Translations under genes and position numbers: made by a program
Assembly: GCA_021792885.1 (NCBI GenBank)
Contig: JAJYTV010000055.1
Location: 1 to 9,501, forward strand
Origin: Bacillota bacterium
GTDB taxonomy: Bacteria; Bacillota; Sulfobacillia; JAJZYS01; JAJYTV01
Length of the DNA stretch: 9,501 bases
Direction of reading: 5' to 3'
Notes under the pieces: generated by a model
What the model was told of the DNA's origin: nothing
Databases searched by the model: none
Seen by the model: only the letters and a program-made list of their open reading frames with translations
Part shown: piece after piece, positions 1-5,998 of the stretch
Layout of the letters: each line of letters opens with the position of its first letter
How positions within the stretch are numbered: position 1 is the first letter of the stretch

Positions 1-19
1 GAAAGGAACGGGTGAAGAC

Positions 20-250
20 ATGGCCGACAAAATGGTCATCGATGCACGCGGCAGTTTCTGTCCCGGACCGCTGATGGAGCTGATTCGGGCAGTCAAGGCC
101 GCAGAAGTCGGACAAGTGATTACGGTACTGTCCAACGACTCAGGTTCGAAGAAAGACATTCCGCTGTGGGCCCAGAAGGCTGGGCAGGAGTTCATCGGGG
201 TAGAAGCGCAGGGCGAGTATGACGAAATCACCGTGCGCAAGGCGCGCTGA
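20..250 (+). CDS. TusA-family sulfurtransferase (sulfur carrier protein)
   Basis: This is a small cytoplasmic sulfur carrier of 76 residues, the usual length for the TusA/YeeD/SirA fold. The family signature CPGPLMEL follows a short first beta strand. Cys14 is the expected persulfide-carrying residue, set in the family's CPxP context. Family members accept sulfane sulfur as a persulfide and hand it to a partner; in sulfur oxidisers they work with DsrE proteins and rhodaneses. The ATG at 20 is preceded by purine-rich AAGGA and GGTGAAG; an ATG at 32 is possible, but it would cut into the first strand. The stop lies 2 bases before the next ATG, so translation is probably coupled to the flavoprotein gene. 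Only 19 bases upstream are visible, so the operon may begin outside the window. Which of the several TusA roles applies is inferred from the neighbours. Confidence 0.93.
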   Translation: MADKMVIDARGSFCPGPLMELIRAVKAAEVGQVITVLSNDSGSKKDIPLWAQKAGQEFIGVEAQGEYDEITVRKAR

Positions 251-252
251 TC

Positions 253-1395
253 ATGAAGCGTCTTGTGATCGTCGGCGCCGGGACCGGTGGCCTGATGGTG
301 GCGAACTTCGTGGCACGAGACCTCTCGCGCGAGATCGCCCACGGCGAGATCAGCGTCACACTGCTTGGCGACAAGGACGAGTACATCTACCAGCCGGGGT
401 TTCTGTATGTCGTCTTCGATTTGATGCGGCCGGCACAACTGATCCGGCCGATCAAGGAGCTGCTCGCTCCAGGCATTGAGTTCGTCCACGACCGCGCGGT
501 GCGCATCGACCCAGAAGGCAAGGTGGTCGAGCGGGCGGGCGGTGAGGCGCTCCACTACGACTACCTCGTCCTCGCGACCGGTTCCGGTCTCAACTTGCAA
601 GAGGTACCGGGACTGTCGGAAGGCGGCCACTGGTTCTACACCCTGGAGGGGGCGCTTCAGCTCAGGGACGAGCTGCGTCGCTTCCAGGGCGGTCGGGTCG
701 TGCTGACCGTCGGGGTGCCGCACAAGTGCCCCGTCGCCCCGCTGGAGTTCACCATGATGTTCGACGAATGGGCGCGCGTTCGGGGTATCCGGGAGCAGAC
801 CGAGATCGTCTACACATATCCGCTCGGTCGGACGCACTCCATCCCGTCCGTGGCGGAGTGGGCACAGCCGGAGCTGGAACACCGCGGCGTTCGCGTCGAG
901 ACGTTCTTCAACATGGAGTCCGTCGAACCGGAGAAGAAGGTCGTTCACTCGCTGGAGGGAACGGACGTCGCCTACGACGTGCTCGTCGCGATTCCACCGC
1001 ACCGCGGAGATGAGCTTGGCGCGGTGTCGGGACTCGCCGAGGCCGGAAACTGGTACCCGACCGATCGCAACCGGCTGAACCTCAACGGCAGGGACGACAT
1101 CTTCGTCCTCGGCGACGCGACGAACCTCCCTGTCTCCAAGGCAGGCTCCGTGGCGCACTTCGAGGCCGAGGTACTGGCGGACAACCTTGTGGGACTGCTG
1201 ACAGAGGGGTCTCCTCCCGCCTACCAGTACAACGGGCGCGCGTTCTGCTTCATCGAGACCGGCCTCGAGCGGGCAACCTTCATCTCCTTCGATTACCTCA
1301 ACCCGCCGAAGGTTCCGCAGCCGACGAATGCGGTGCACTGGTTCAAGCAGACCTACAACCGCATCCACTGGGCAAATCTCAAGGCCGTCATGTAG
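253..1395 (+). CDS. Sulfide:quinone oxidoreductase-like FAD-dependent oxidoreductase
   Basis: This 380-residue flavoprotein belongs to the two-dinucleotide-binding-domain family that includes sulfide:quinone oxidoreductase (SQR) and type II NADH dehydrogenase. The N-terminal FAD-binding motif is GAGTGG at residues 8-13, and the second FAD contact is VLGDATN around residues 285-291 (Gly287, Asp288). Two cysteines are present in the whole protein: Cys159 in HKCPVAPLE and Cys332 in AFCFIETG. They fall where SQRs keep their two redox cysteines (Cys160 and Cys356 of the Acidithiobacillus enzyme). The third SQR cysteine, near residue 128, is absent. The C-terminal stretch is rich in Trp, Lys and Arg and may form the amphipathic membrane-binding helices of SQRs. 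Expected role: oxidise sulfide at the membrane surface, pass electrons to quinone, and leave sulfane sulfur for an acceptor. The start overlaps the ATCATG junction just after tusA; TusA and DsrE neighbours support a sulfur substrate rather than NADH. Confidence 0.88.
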   Translation: MKRLVIVGAGTGGLMVANFVARDLSREIAHGEISVTLLGDKDEYIYQPGFLYVVFDLMRPAQLIRPIKELLAPGIEFVHDRAVRIDPEGKVVERAGGEALHYDYLVLATGSGLNLQEVPGLSEGGHWFYTLEGALQLRDELRRFQGGRVVLTVGVPHKCPVAPLEFTMMFDEWARVRGIREQTEIVYTYPLGRTHSIPSVAEWAQPELEHRGVRVETFFNMESVEPEKKVVHSLEGTDVAYDVLVAIPPHRGDELGAVSGLAEAGNWYPTDRNRLNLNGRDDIFVLGDATNLPVSKAGSVAHFEAEVLADNLVGLLTEGSPPAYQYNGRAFCFIETGLERATFISFDYLNPPKVPQPTNAVHWFKQTYNRIHWANLKAVM

Positions 1396-1410
1396 GGGAG
1401 GAAGAGACAG

Positions 1411-1845
1411 ATGGCGTTGGAGGAACAGAACCTGGTCGATGCCTTCCGCGAGGAGGGCAGCAGCCTGGCGTCGGCGGCCTTGGCCTCTGTGACGCCGCGC
1501 ATGATCAACCGGTTGGGCGGCGTGGCGGAGTCGACCATCGCGGCGCTCGACCTGCTGACCAGTCCGGACATCGTCAGCCTCTTGGCCACCCTGCAGAAGG
1601 CGGCGCCGACGCTGACGCCGCTCCTTGAGGAGGTCTCGGAGCTGGGGCCGGGTGAAGGCATGCGGGGGCTTGCCAAGCGCATCAGCAATGCGGTGACGGC
1701 GGGCGCGGATGAGGTCCGCGCGCACCCGGGCCCGATCACGGTGGGTGCGATGCTCAAGATGCTGCGCCAGGATCCGGCGATGGCGATCGCGCTACGCTTC
1801 ATGCTGGGCTTCGTGCGCAGCATGTGGGTAGAAAGCCCGAAGTAG
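1411..1845 (+). CDS. DUF1641 domain protein
   Basis: This is a 144-residue, mostly helical protein without a signal peptide or cysteines. The C-terminal block at residues 107-139 (GPITVGAMLKMLRQDP, then ALRFMLGFVRSMW) resembles the conserved end of DUF1641 proteins: a Gly-Leu-rich helix, an acidic-Pro turn and a last hydrophobic helix. Residues 40-75 form amphipathic helices with repeated Leu-Leu pairs. The start has a strong GGGAGG site nine bases upstream. DUF1641 proteins have no established biochemical activity. In Bacillus (YrhD, YjgD) they are encoded beside formate dehydrogenase-like genes, and in many sulfur-metabolising bacteria and archaea beside SQR-like flavoproteins. Here the gene follows the flavoprotein by 15 bases and precedes dsrE by 16, so it is co-transcribed. 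A partner or membrane-docking role for the flavoprotein is inference. The family call rests on motif memory, not a profile search. Confidence 0.75.
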   Translation: MALEEQNLVDAFREEGSSLASAALASVTPRMINRLGGVAESTIAALDLLTSPDIVSLLATLQKAAPTLTPLLEEVSELGPGEGMRGLAKRISNAVTAGADEVRAHPGPITVGAMLKMLRQDPAMAIALRFMLGFVRSMWVESPK

Positions 1846-1861
1846 GGACGGAGGGACAGAG

Positions 1862-2278
1862 ATGGACAAGGAACGGATCTCGATGATCGTGTTCTCTGGC
1901 GAGATGGATAAGCTCTTGCCCGTAGGCATCCTGGCATCCGGAGCGATCGCGATGGGTCAGGAAGTGCGGATCTTCCTGACCTTCTGGGGCCTCATGGCGC
2001 TGCGCAAGGGCGCTTTCTTCCAGATGCCGGTGAGCCCCTCGTTCGCTCCGATGGTCGGGGACCTCGGCAAGACGCTGCAGGAGAAGAAGATCCCGGGACT
2101 CGTCGACCAGTTGCGCACGGCGAAGGAGCTCGGCGACGTGGAGATCGTCGCCTGCGGCATGACCATGGACCTCTTCGGGCTGAAGCTCGAGGACCTGGAA
2201 GACATCGTCGACCGCGTGGCCGGCGTCGGCGAGTTCATCGAGACCGCGAAGGAAGGCCACACCACGCTCTTCATCTGA
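1862..2278 (+). CDS. DsrE/DsrF/DrsH-like family protein (DsrE2/DsrE3 type)
   Basis: This 138-residue protein has the DsrE alpha/beta fold pattern. Residues 5-12 form the first strand (RISMIVFS), the IFLTFWGLMALRK segment at residues 37-49 matches the family FFTFWGLN block, and the motif ACGMTMDLFGLK at residues 97-108 contains Cys98, the only cysteine. In studied sulfur oxidisers, DsrE3A-type proteins carry thiosulfonate or persulfide on the equivalent cysteine and exchange it with TusA. No N-terminal membrane helix is seen, so it is probably cytoplasmic or peripheral. GGAGGG six bases before the ATG supports the start. It is the last gene of the sulfur operon and ends three bases before a long hairpin. 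Family membership is firm; the exact DsrE subgroup and the substrate are not proven from sequence alone. Confidence 0.88.
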   Translation: MDKERISMIVFSGEMDKLLPVGILASGAIAMGQEVRIFLTFWGLMALRKGAFFQMPVSPSFAPMVGDLGKTLQEKKIPGLVDQLRTAKELGDVEIVACGMTMDLFGLKLEDLEDIVDRVAGVGEFIETAKEGHTTLFI

Positions 2279-2280
2279 GG

Positions 2281-2326
2281 GGCGGAGATGCAGGGAGGCG
2301 CGTCTGCGGCTCCCTGCATCTCCGTT
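2281..2326 (+). terminator. Long hairpin after the sulfur operon (likely terminator)
   Basis: GGAGATGCAGGGA at 2284-2296 pairs perfectly with TCCCTGCATCTCC at 2311-2323. The stem continues inward through a G-C pair, one G-G mismatch and three more pairs to a GTCT loop at 2302-2305, and outward through a C-G pair and two G-U pairs. It begins three bases after the dsrE stop. There is no T-tract after it on the plus strand, so it is not a canonical intrinsic terminator. It may still stop transcription, act with Rho, or protect the mRNA 3' end. Confidence 0.6.
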
Positions 2327-2760
2327 GCCTGACTCCACGAAGGGTCGCGGCCGCGCTCACTACGATTGCGCGGAGCCGCCTTGCGTCACATCGCCGGCCA
2401 GCCGCACGAAGGCGAGCGGACCATCGTCGATGCGGTCGTCATCCGCCCCTGCATCGGCACGACCATGGCCAAGTTCGCGAATGCGATCACGGACAGAGCG
2501 GTGTAGATAATACCACCGCTCAAAAATCGGGCCTCAGGATGCTATCCAGACCGTTCTGGATGGCAATTCTGGTCTTGCTGAGCATGAAACTTCACGGCGC
2601 GCGGCAGGGCTTCGTGGCCCTTACCCCTGTGTACCAAAGGTGGCCCGCCCAAAAAAGAAAGGATGGACATGCGTTTGCGCGCCATCAATGGCAGACCCTG
2701 AGATCGGCGAGCGATGACAGCCTCGCAGTACGCGGCGGGTCGTCTGGGTTCTACCTGCGC
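2327..2760. other. Gene-poor stretch between the sulfur operon and the MFS gene
   Basis: No gene is recognised in these roughly 430 bases. A short open stretch at 2381-2506 (plus strand, from a TTG, 41 codons, containing TIVDAVVIRPCIGTTMAKF) has protein-like composition but no visible ribosome binding site and no family I recognise; it could be the tail of a decayed gene. A hairpin lies at 2541-2564 (ten-pair stem with one G-U pair, CCGT loop) and a weaker one at 2606-2621 (AGGGC/GCCCT). An A-run sits at 2651-2656. Base composition is mixed compared with the operon upstream. The stretch looks like a junction or eroded DNA. Confidence 0.4.
2541..2564. repeat. Inverted repeat (hairpin), function unknown
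   Basis: GCTATCCAGA at 2541-2550 pairs with TCTGGATGGC at 2555-2564 around a CCGT loop, giving ten pairs with a single G-U. No T-tract follows on either strand. It could be a remnant structure of a mobile element end or part of a weak transcription stop for the MFS gene, which is read toward it from the right. Neither is proven. Confidence 0.4.
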
Positions 2761-3990
2761 TCAATGCACCACTCGCGACCCCTGCGCGGGCGCGGCTGTT
2801 GACTCGTTCAATTGGCCCATCCTGCTGACGATCAGCGCGAGTCCCCCGAATACGCCGATCAGGCTCAGCACGATGGTCCGAGGGGACCAAAAGGTGAGCA
2901 GCCAGCCGGTGGCAACGCTCACAACGGGGTTCATGAGAACGGCCACCAAGTTGAACAGGCCAAGCACCTGGCCTCTGATTGCAGTCGGGGCAGAGGAACT
3001 GAGGCGGCTGTACGCGGGAATAAAGAGAGCATCCGTAGCGCCGTACGCTGCCATCAAGAGGCTGACGACCAGAATGGACCTGCCCGATGCAACCCACATC
3101 AAGCCAGCGATGGCACTTTGAAGCGCAAAGGCCATTACGAGTAGCCTGCGTAGGCGATGCGTACGGATTCTGCGGGCAAACCAAGCATCAGCGGCGACAG
3201 TTCCAACGATGAGGGCCGCCTCCACGCCCCCGAACCCAGCGAATCCTGCGTTGAGGTGCAGGGAGAGGAACAGAGGAAGCGCGAGGAGTACGTTGTGCGG
3301 AATGTTGCTGAGACTCACGATGATCAAAAATGCCCAAAGGAATGGATCGCTTCGAAGGTGCCGCCAGGCCTTCGGCAATGTGCGCAAGGGGGACTCTGGC
3401 CATTTCAGATCCCTTCCGGTGCTCGTCTCGCGCGGATCTCCAGCCAAGAGCGTGACGGCGAGTGCGAGAATTGTCAGCGCCAGTATGATGGCCAAGGCCA
3501 ACGGGGCTCGTACAGCGCTGATCGCGAGCCCCGTAAGGAGCGTCCCGGCCAGCCAAGCTGCCTGGCCCCATGCTCCAACCCTTGCCTGCCAGACCACCAG
3601 TGAACCTTCGTCCAAGACATCGGCGAGCAGCGTGGTGTACGAGGGTCCTGCGAGCACTTCGGTACCAGCTAGAAGCCATGCCAATATGTAGAGTGGCACG
3701 AGAAGAGCAGGCGTGGACGGAAGCAACGTAAGGCCGATAATCCCCGCAACGCCGAGGGCTGCCACGAGATGATTCACTGCAATCAGGCGGGGACGGTGGT
3801 AGCGATCGGCGATGACGCCACCCAATGGGGCGAGGATCACTTGCGCCAGGGACGGGAGTCCGAGTGTCGCACCGACGGCCACCGGCGAGTGCCACAAATG
3901 ATAGGCAACATACACGATGACGATGTATCGCATGCCCGTGGATAGTTGGATAAGGGTCTTCGAAGCTGTCACCGCTGTAGTTATCCGCAA
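2761..3990 (-). CDS. MFS transporter (12-helix, exporter-like)
   Basis: This 409-residue integral membrane protein of the major facilitator superfamily has the typical length and about twelve hydrophobic segments. The loop after the second helix carries MFS motif A as GGVIADRYHRPR (residues 57-68), and a basic cytoplasmic loop separates the two halves around residues 190-215. A second-half equivalent, DAWFARRIRTHRLRR, is also visible. The general pattern resembles the drug- and siderophore-exporter-like MFS_3 group (EntS-like), but the substrate cannot be read from the sequence. The start is a TTG at 3990 with AGAGGA eight bases upstream on the minus strand. The gene is transcribed toward the sulfur operon, has no co-directional partner, and uses more A/T-ending codons than the flanking operons. 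It lies beside a TnpB remnant, which suggests acquisition by transfer. Confidence 0.88.
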   Translation of the reverse strand: MRITTAVTASKTLIQLSTGMRYIVIVYVAYHLWHSPVAVGATLGLPSLAQVILAPLGGVIADRYHRPRLIAVNHLVAALGVAGIIGLTLLPSTPALLVPLYILAWLLAGTEVLAGPSYTTLLADVLDEGSLVVWQARVGAWGQAAWLAGTLLTGLAISAVRAPLALAIILALTILALAVTLLAGDPRETSTGRDLKWPESPLRTLPKAWRHLRSDPFLWAFLIIVSLSNIPHNVLLALPLFLSLHLNAGFAGFGGVEAALIVGTVAADAWFARRIRTHRLRRLLVMAFALQSAIAGLMWVASGRSILVVSLLMAAYGATDALFIPAYSRLSSSAPTAIRGQVLGLFNLVAVLMNPVVSVATGWLLTFWSPRTIVLSLIGVFGGLALIVSRMGQLNESTAAPAQGSRVVH

Positions 3991-3998
3991 GTTATTGG

Positions 3999-4004
3999 TC
4001 CTCT
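3999..4004 (-). promoter_or_regulatory. Ribosome binding site deciding the TTG start of the MFS gene
   Basis: AGAGGA on the minus strand lies eight bases before the TTG at 3990. There is no ATG or GTG with a comparable site near the N-terminus, so the TTG start is preferred. Confidence 0.6.
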
Positions 4005-4101
4005 GAAAAACGTTGGGAGTGCGGGAGTCGAGTTCGCGCTCTTGTCATCGCGAGAGGCTTGGTGGATTTCGTGTTTCTGGTGATTCTTCCTCCTCTCGAG
4101 A

Positions 4102-4374
4102 ATCGCAACAGATCGCTTCTTCCCGAGCAGCAAGCTGTGCTCGGCCTGCGCCTTCATCCACGACGAGTTGCCGCTGTCGCTGCGCCTCTGGACCTGTCCG
4201 ACGTGCAACACCACACACGACCGAGACCTCAACGCAGCGATCAATCTGGCCCAATACGCCGTGGGTTCCACGGTGTTGGCCTGTGGAGGGGAAGGCTCTG
4301 GCAGTGGTCATCTGGCTGCTGTGAAACCGGCCCCGACGAAGCAGGAAGTTAGCGCTGAAGCTACCTTTGCGTAG
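4102..4374 (+). pseudogene. tnpB: 5'-truncated TnpB (IS200/IS605 OrfB) remnant
   Basis: This open frame encodes only the C-terminal end of a TnpB-type RNA-guided nuclease. DRFFPSSKLCSAC is the family block leading into the zinc ribbon. The four zinc cysteines are encoded at 4138, 4147, 4195 and 4204 (CSAC, then CPTC). HDRDLNAAINLAQ at 4216 onward carries the third RuvC acidic residue. About 90 residues remain of a family that is usually near 400, and the RuvC-I and RuvC-II parts are missing. The frame stays open back to 4084, but TnpB similarity fades near 4102, so the break probably lies there. No start codon or ribosome binding site fits. It cannot be an active nuclease. No TnpA transposase is seen in the window. 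The remnant indicates past insertion, or deletion, next to the MFS gene. Confidence 0.85.
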
Positions 4375-4469
4375 CTTTGGGTTGGTCTAACGGAACGGGT
4401 GAGAGGGGCAGCCTGCCCCGCCGCCATCGGCTAAGCAGGGCAGCGAAGGAAGATTGCCTCCGTGTTCGG
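4375..4469. other. 3' flank of the TnpB remnant, possible element right end
   Basis: This short non-coding interval lies between the TnpB stop and the convergent EAL-PAS gene. In intact IS200/IS605 elements this position holds the right end and the guide-RNA scaffold (reRNA or omega RNA). A compact hairpin, GGGGCA-gcc-TGCCCC at 4405-4419, fits a structured right end. The element boundary cannot be placed without relatives. On the minus strand the same hairpin could also end EAL-PAS transcription, though it lacks a T-tract. Confidence 0.4.
4405..4419. repeat. Six-pair GC hairpin
   Basis: GGGGCA and TGCCCC pair around a three-base GCC loop. It sits 31 bases after the TnpB stop and about 50 bases beyond the EAL-PAS stop on the opposite strand. 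It may be an element-end structure or a weak bidirectional stop. Confidence 0.5.
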
Positions 4470-5639
4470 CTAGTCAAATTTCCCGTACAGCGATGGCATC
4501 TTCGTCTGCGGGCGAGGCTCTGGCGCATCCATCTTGTGGGGCGGCAGCTGCGGCTTCTGCGTGCGGACGAGGGTCTCCACCGCACCCACGATCTCACCGC
4601 TCTCATTGGTGACCGGCCTCGCGTGGGTCACCACCCACTTTCGCGCACCGCCAGCCGTCCGCAACGAGACGACGCCCGTTTGCGGCTGCCCTGTCTGCAT
4701 CGCCTTGACCAGCGGACAAGCGCGAAAGCAGAGGCGGGAACCCGACAGGTCACTGTGGTCCAGGCCGCTCAGCCAGCAGTTGGTGCCGAGGACGGCCTCG
4801 GAGCGGTAGCCGGTCATGGCGACCGCCTCCTCATTCCAGGCCACGATCCTGCGGGTGCGGTCGACCGCATAGGCGGCTCCGACGGCGGGCAGTTCCGAAG
4901 CCAGGATGTCCAGCGATTCTTGTCGCGAATGCTGCCAGCCCCCCGTGGACTCGGCGACCTGTGATCCGCAGACGGGACGCCCTAGCAGGGTCCCTTGCCC
5001 CAACGTGATCTTGCGTGCGACGACCTCGTTCAGTTCCGTCACCGCGTCGATGCCCTCCGCTACGACGACGGCGCCAAGGTCGGAGGCGGCGCGGACGATT
5101 GTGGACAGCATCTCCTGGCGCCATGGGTCGCGATCGATGTCGTGCACAAGGAGCTGGTCGATCTTGACGATGTCCGGACGCGCGGCGAGAAGTGCGGTGG
5201 GCCCGGCGAACCCGCTGCCGAAGCCGGCGAATGCGATGCGGTAGCCTTGGGCCCGCCAGATGCCAAGTTCAGACTGCAGGTCCTCGGGCTGGGCGAAGAG
5301 CGGAGAATCTTCGGAAATCTCGATGACCGTGTGGTCCGCGCGCCAGTCAAGATCCGGCGGCGCCAACGCCAAGTCGGTGAAGCGCGGGTCCGCATGCAGA
5401 CACAGCATGGCGGACCGCGGCAGCTCGTTCGCCGCCGCCTGGAACGCAAGACGGCGGCACGTTTCCTCAAACACCTTTTCCGAGTCCTCGCGCCGGGCGA
5501 GTTCAGCCAGGGCCTCGGCCGACTCGTACGTACCGGCTGGGCCGCGGATCAGCGCCTCGTAACCCCACGGCGTCCCGGTGTGCAGGTCCATGATCGGCTG
5601 CCAGGCCACCGAAAGCTGCTGATACAGTTCGGAAAGCAT
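4470..5639 (-). CDS. Degenerate EAL domain plus PAS domain signalling protein
   Basis: This 389-residue cytoplasmic protein has an EAL domain at residues 1-225 and a PAS domain at about 240-358, followed by a Pro-rich tail. Active EAL enzymes hydrolyse c-di-GMP. Here the signature YEALIRG (Glu28), EISE (Glu107), IVKID (Lys159, Asp161), AEGI (Glu195) and GQG (214-216) are kept. The metal-binding DDFG is replaced by AGFG (Ala138, Gly139), and the usual NxSP asparagine is His82. It is therefore probably not an active phosphodiesterase and may bind c-di-GMP or another partner instead. The PAS domain has the typical AWNEEAVAMTGY core and three cysteines, Cys288, Cys304 and Cys308 (the latter two in LCFRACPL), a pattern seen in some redox- or metal-sensing PAS domains. 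The ATG at 5639 is chosen because GGAGGGG precedes it; the upstream 50 codons have no domain. It is divergent from cydA. Confidence 0.87.
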   Translation of the reverse strand: MLSELYQQLSVAWQPIMDLHTGTPWGYEALIRGPAGTYESAEALAELARREDSEKVFEETCRRLAFQAAANELPRSAMLCLHADPRFTDLALAPPDLDWRADHTVIEISEDSPLFAQPEDLQSELGIWRAQGYRIAFAGFGSGFAGPTALLAARPDIVKIDQLLVHDIDRDPWRQEMLSTIVRAASDLGAVVVAEGIDAVTELNEVVARKITLGQGTLLGRPVCGSQVAESTGGWQHSRQESLDILASELPAVGAAYAVDRTRRIVAWNEEAVAMTGYRSEAVLGTNCWLSGLDHSDLSGSRLCFRACPLVKAMQTGQPQTGVVSLRTAGGARKWVVTHARPVTNESGEIVGAVETLVRTQKPQLPPHKMDAPEPRPQTKMPSLYGKFD

Positions 5640-5998
5640 ATGCTCCCCTCCGGTACTTGAGAATAGGTGTCTGCGCGATCGGTTCGCAAAGACCTCGGCT
5701 GCTGTCTGAAATACCCTACAAGGCGCCGGACTCCGCCGCCGCCTATTGTCCTCAGTTTCGCATGCGCGACTTGCAATGCATACGGCCACTCGTTCAGAAA
5801 ACCCCTGGCCACGCAGTCCGGAAGAAAGGCCGCGAGCACTTGTGTGCGAAGGCGCTGAAGCCGTCGATTAGGGATTGACTGTCAGCGTTATGTGCGTCGC
5901 CAATAGGAGCATCCAAGATGGGCTGTTTGGCGAGAGGGTGCAGGCTCAGGAGAGAAGTAATGCTAACCCGCTCTAACACTGAGTAGGGAGGCGACGTC
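5640..5998. promoter_or_regulatory. Divergent intergenic region between EAL-PAS and cydA
   Basis: These roughly 360 bases must hold the promoters of both the EAL-PAS gene and the cyd operon. On the minus strand a weak sigma-A-like pair is visible, TTGCGA (5689-5684) and TATTCT (5665-5660) with 18 bases between, but it would give a very short leader. Toward cydA I see a TTGACT at 5875-5880 without a good -10 at the usual spacing, and a direct repeat CTAAC at 5963-5967 and 5973-5977, ten bases apart, just before the ribosome binding site. No Rex-like TTGTGA-N6-TCACAA palindrome was found. GGGAGG at 5986-5991 serves cydA. No convincing gene lies inside. Confidence 0.45.
5645..5651 (-). promoter_or_regulatory. 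Ribosome binding site deciding the EAL-PAS start
   Basis: GGAGGGG on the minus strand lies five bases before the ATG at 5639. This argues against the longer reading from 5789, whose extra 50 residues are Arg-rich and look like translated leader. Confidence 0.75.

Noticed and set aside
2539..2802. 87-codon plus-strand open frame running into the MFS 3' end
   Set aside because: It has no ribosome binding site, atypical composition, overlaps the end of a clear gene and resembles no family.
3157..3691. Plus-strand open frames inside the MFS gene
   Set aside because: Antisense frames with unnatural composition; the minus-strand MFS has clear helices and motif A.
4013..4352. Other-frame open readings over the TnpB remnant on both strands
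   Set aside because: Only the frame ending at 4374 shows the zinc ribbon and HDRDLN motif; the others have no recognisable content.
5640..5789. Fifty-residue N-terminal extension of the EAL-PAS protein
   Set aside because: The Arg-rich extension has no domain, and a strong GGAGGGG site precedes the internal ATG at 5639, where the EAL domain begins.
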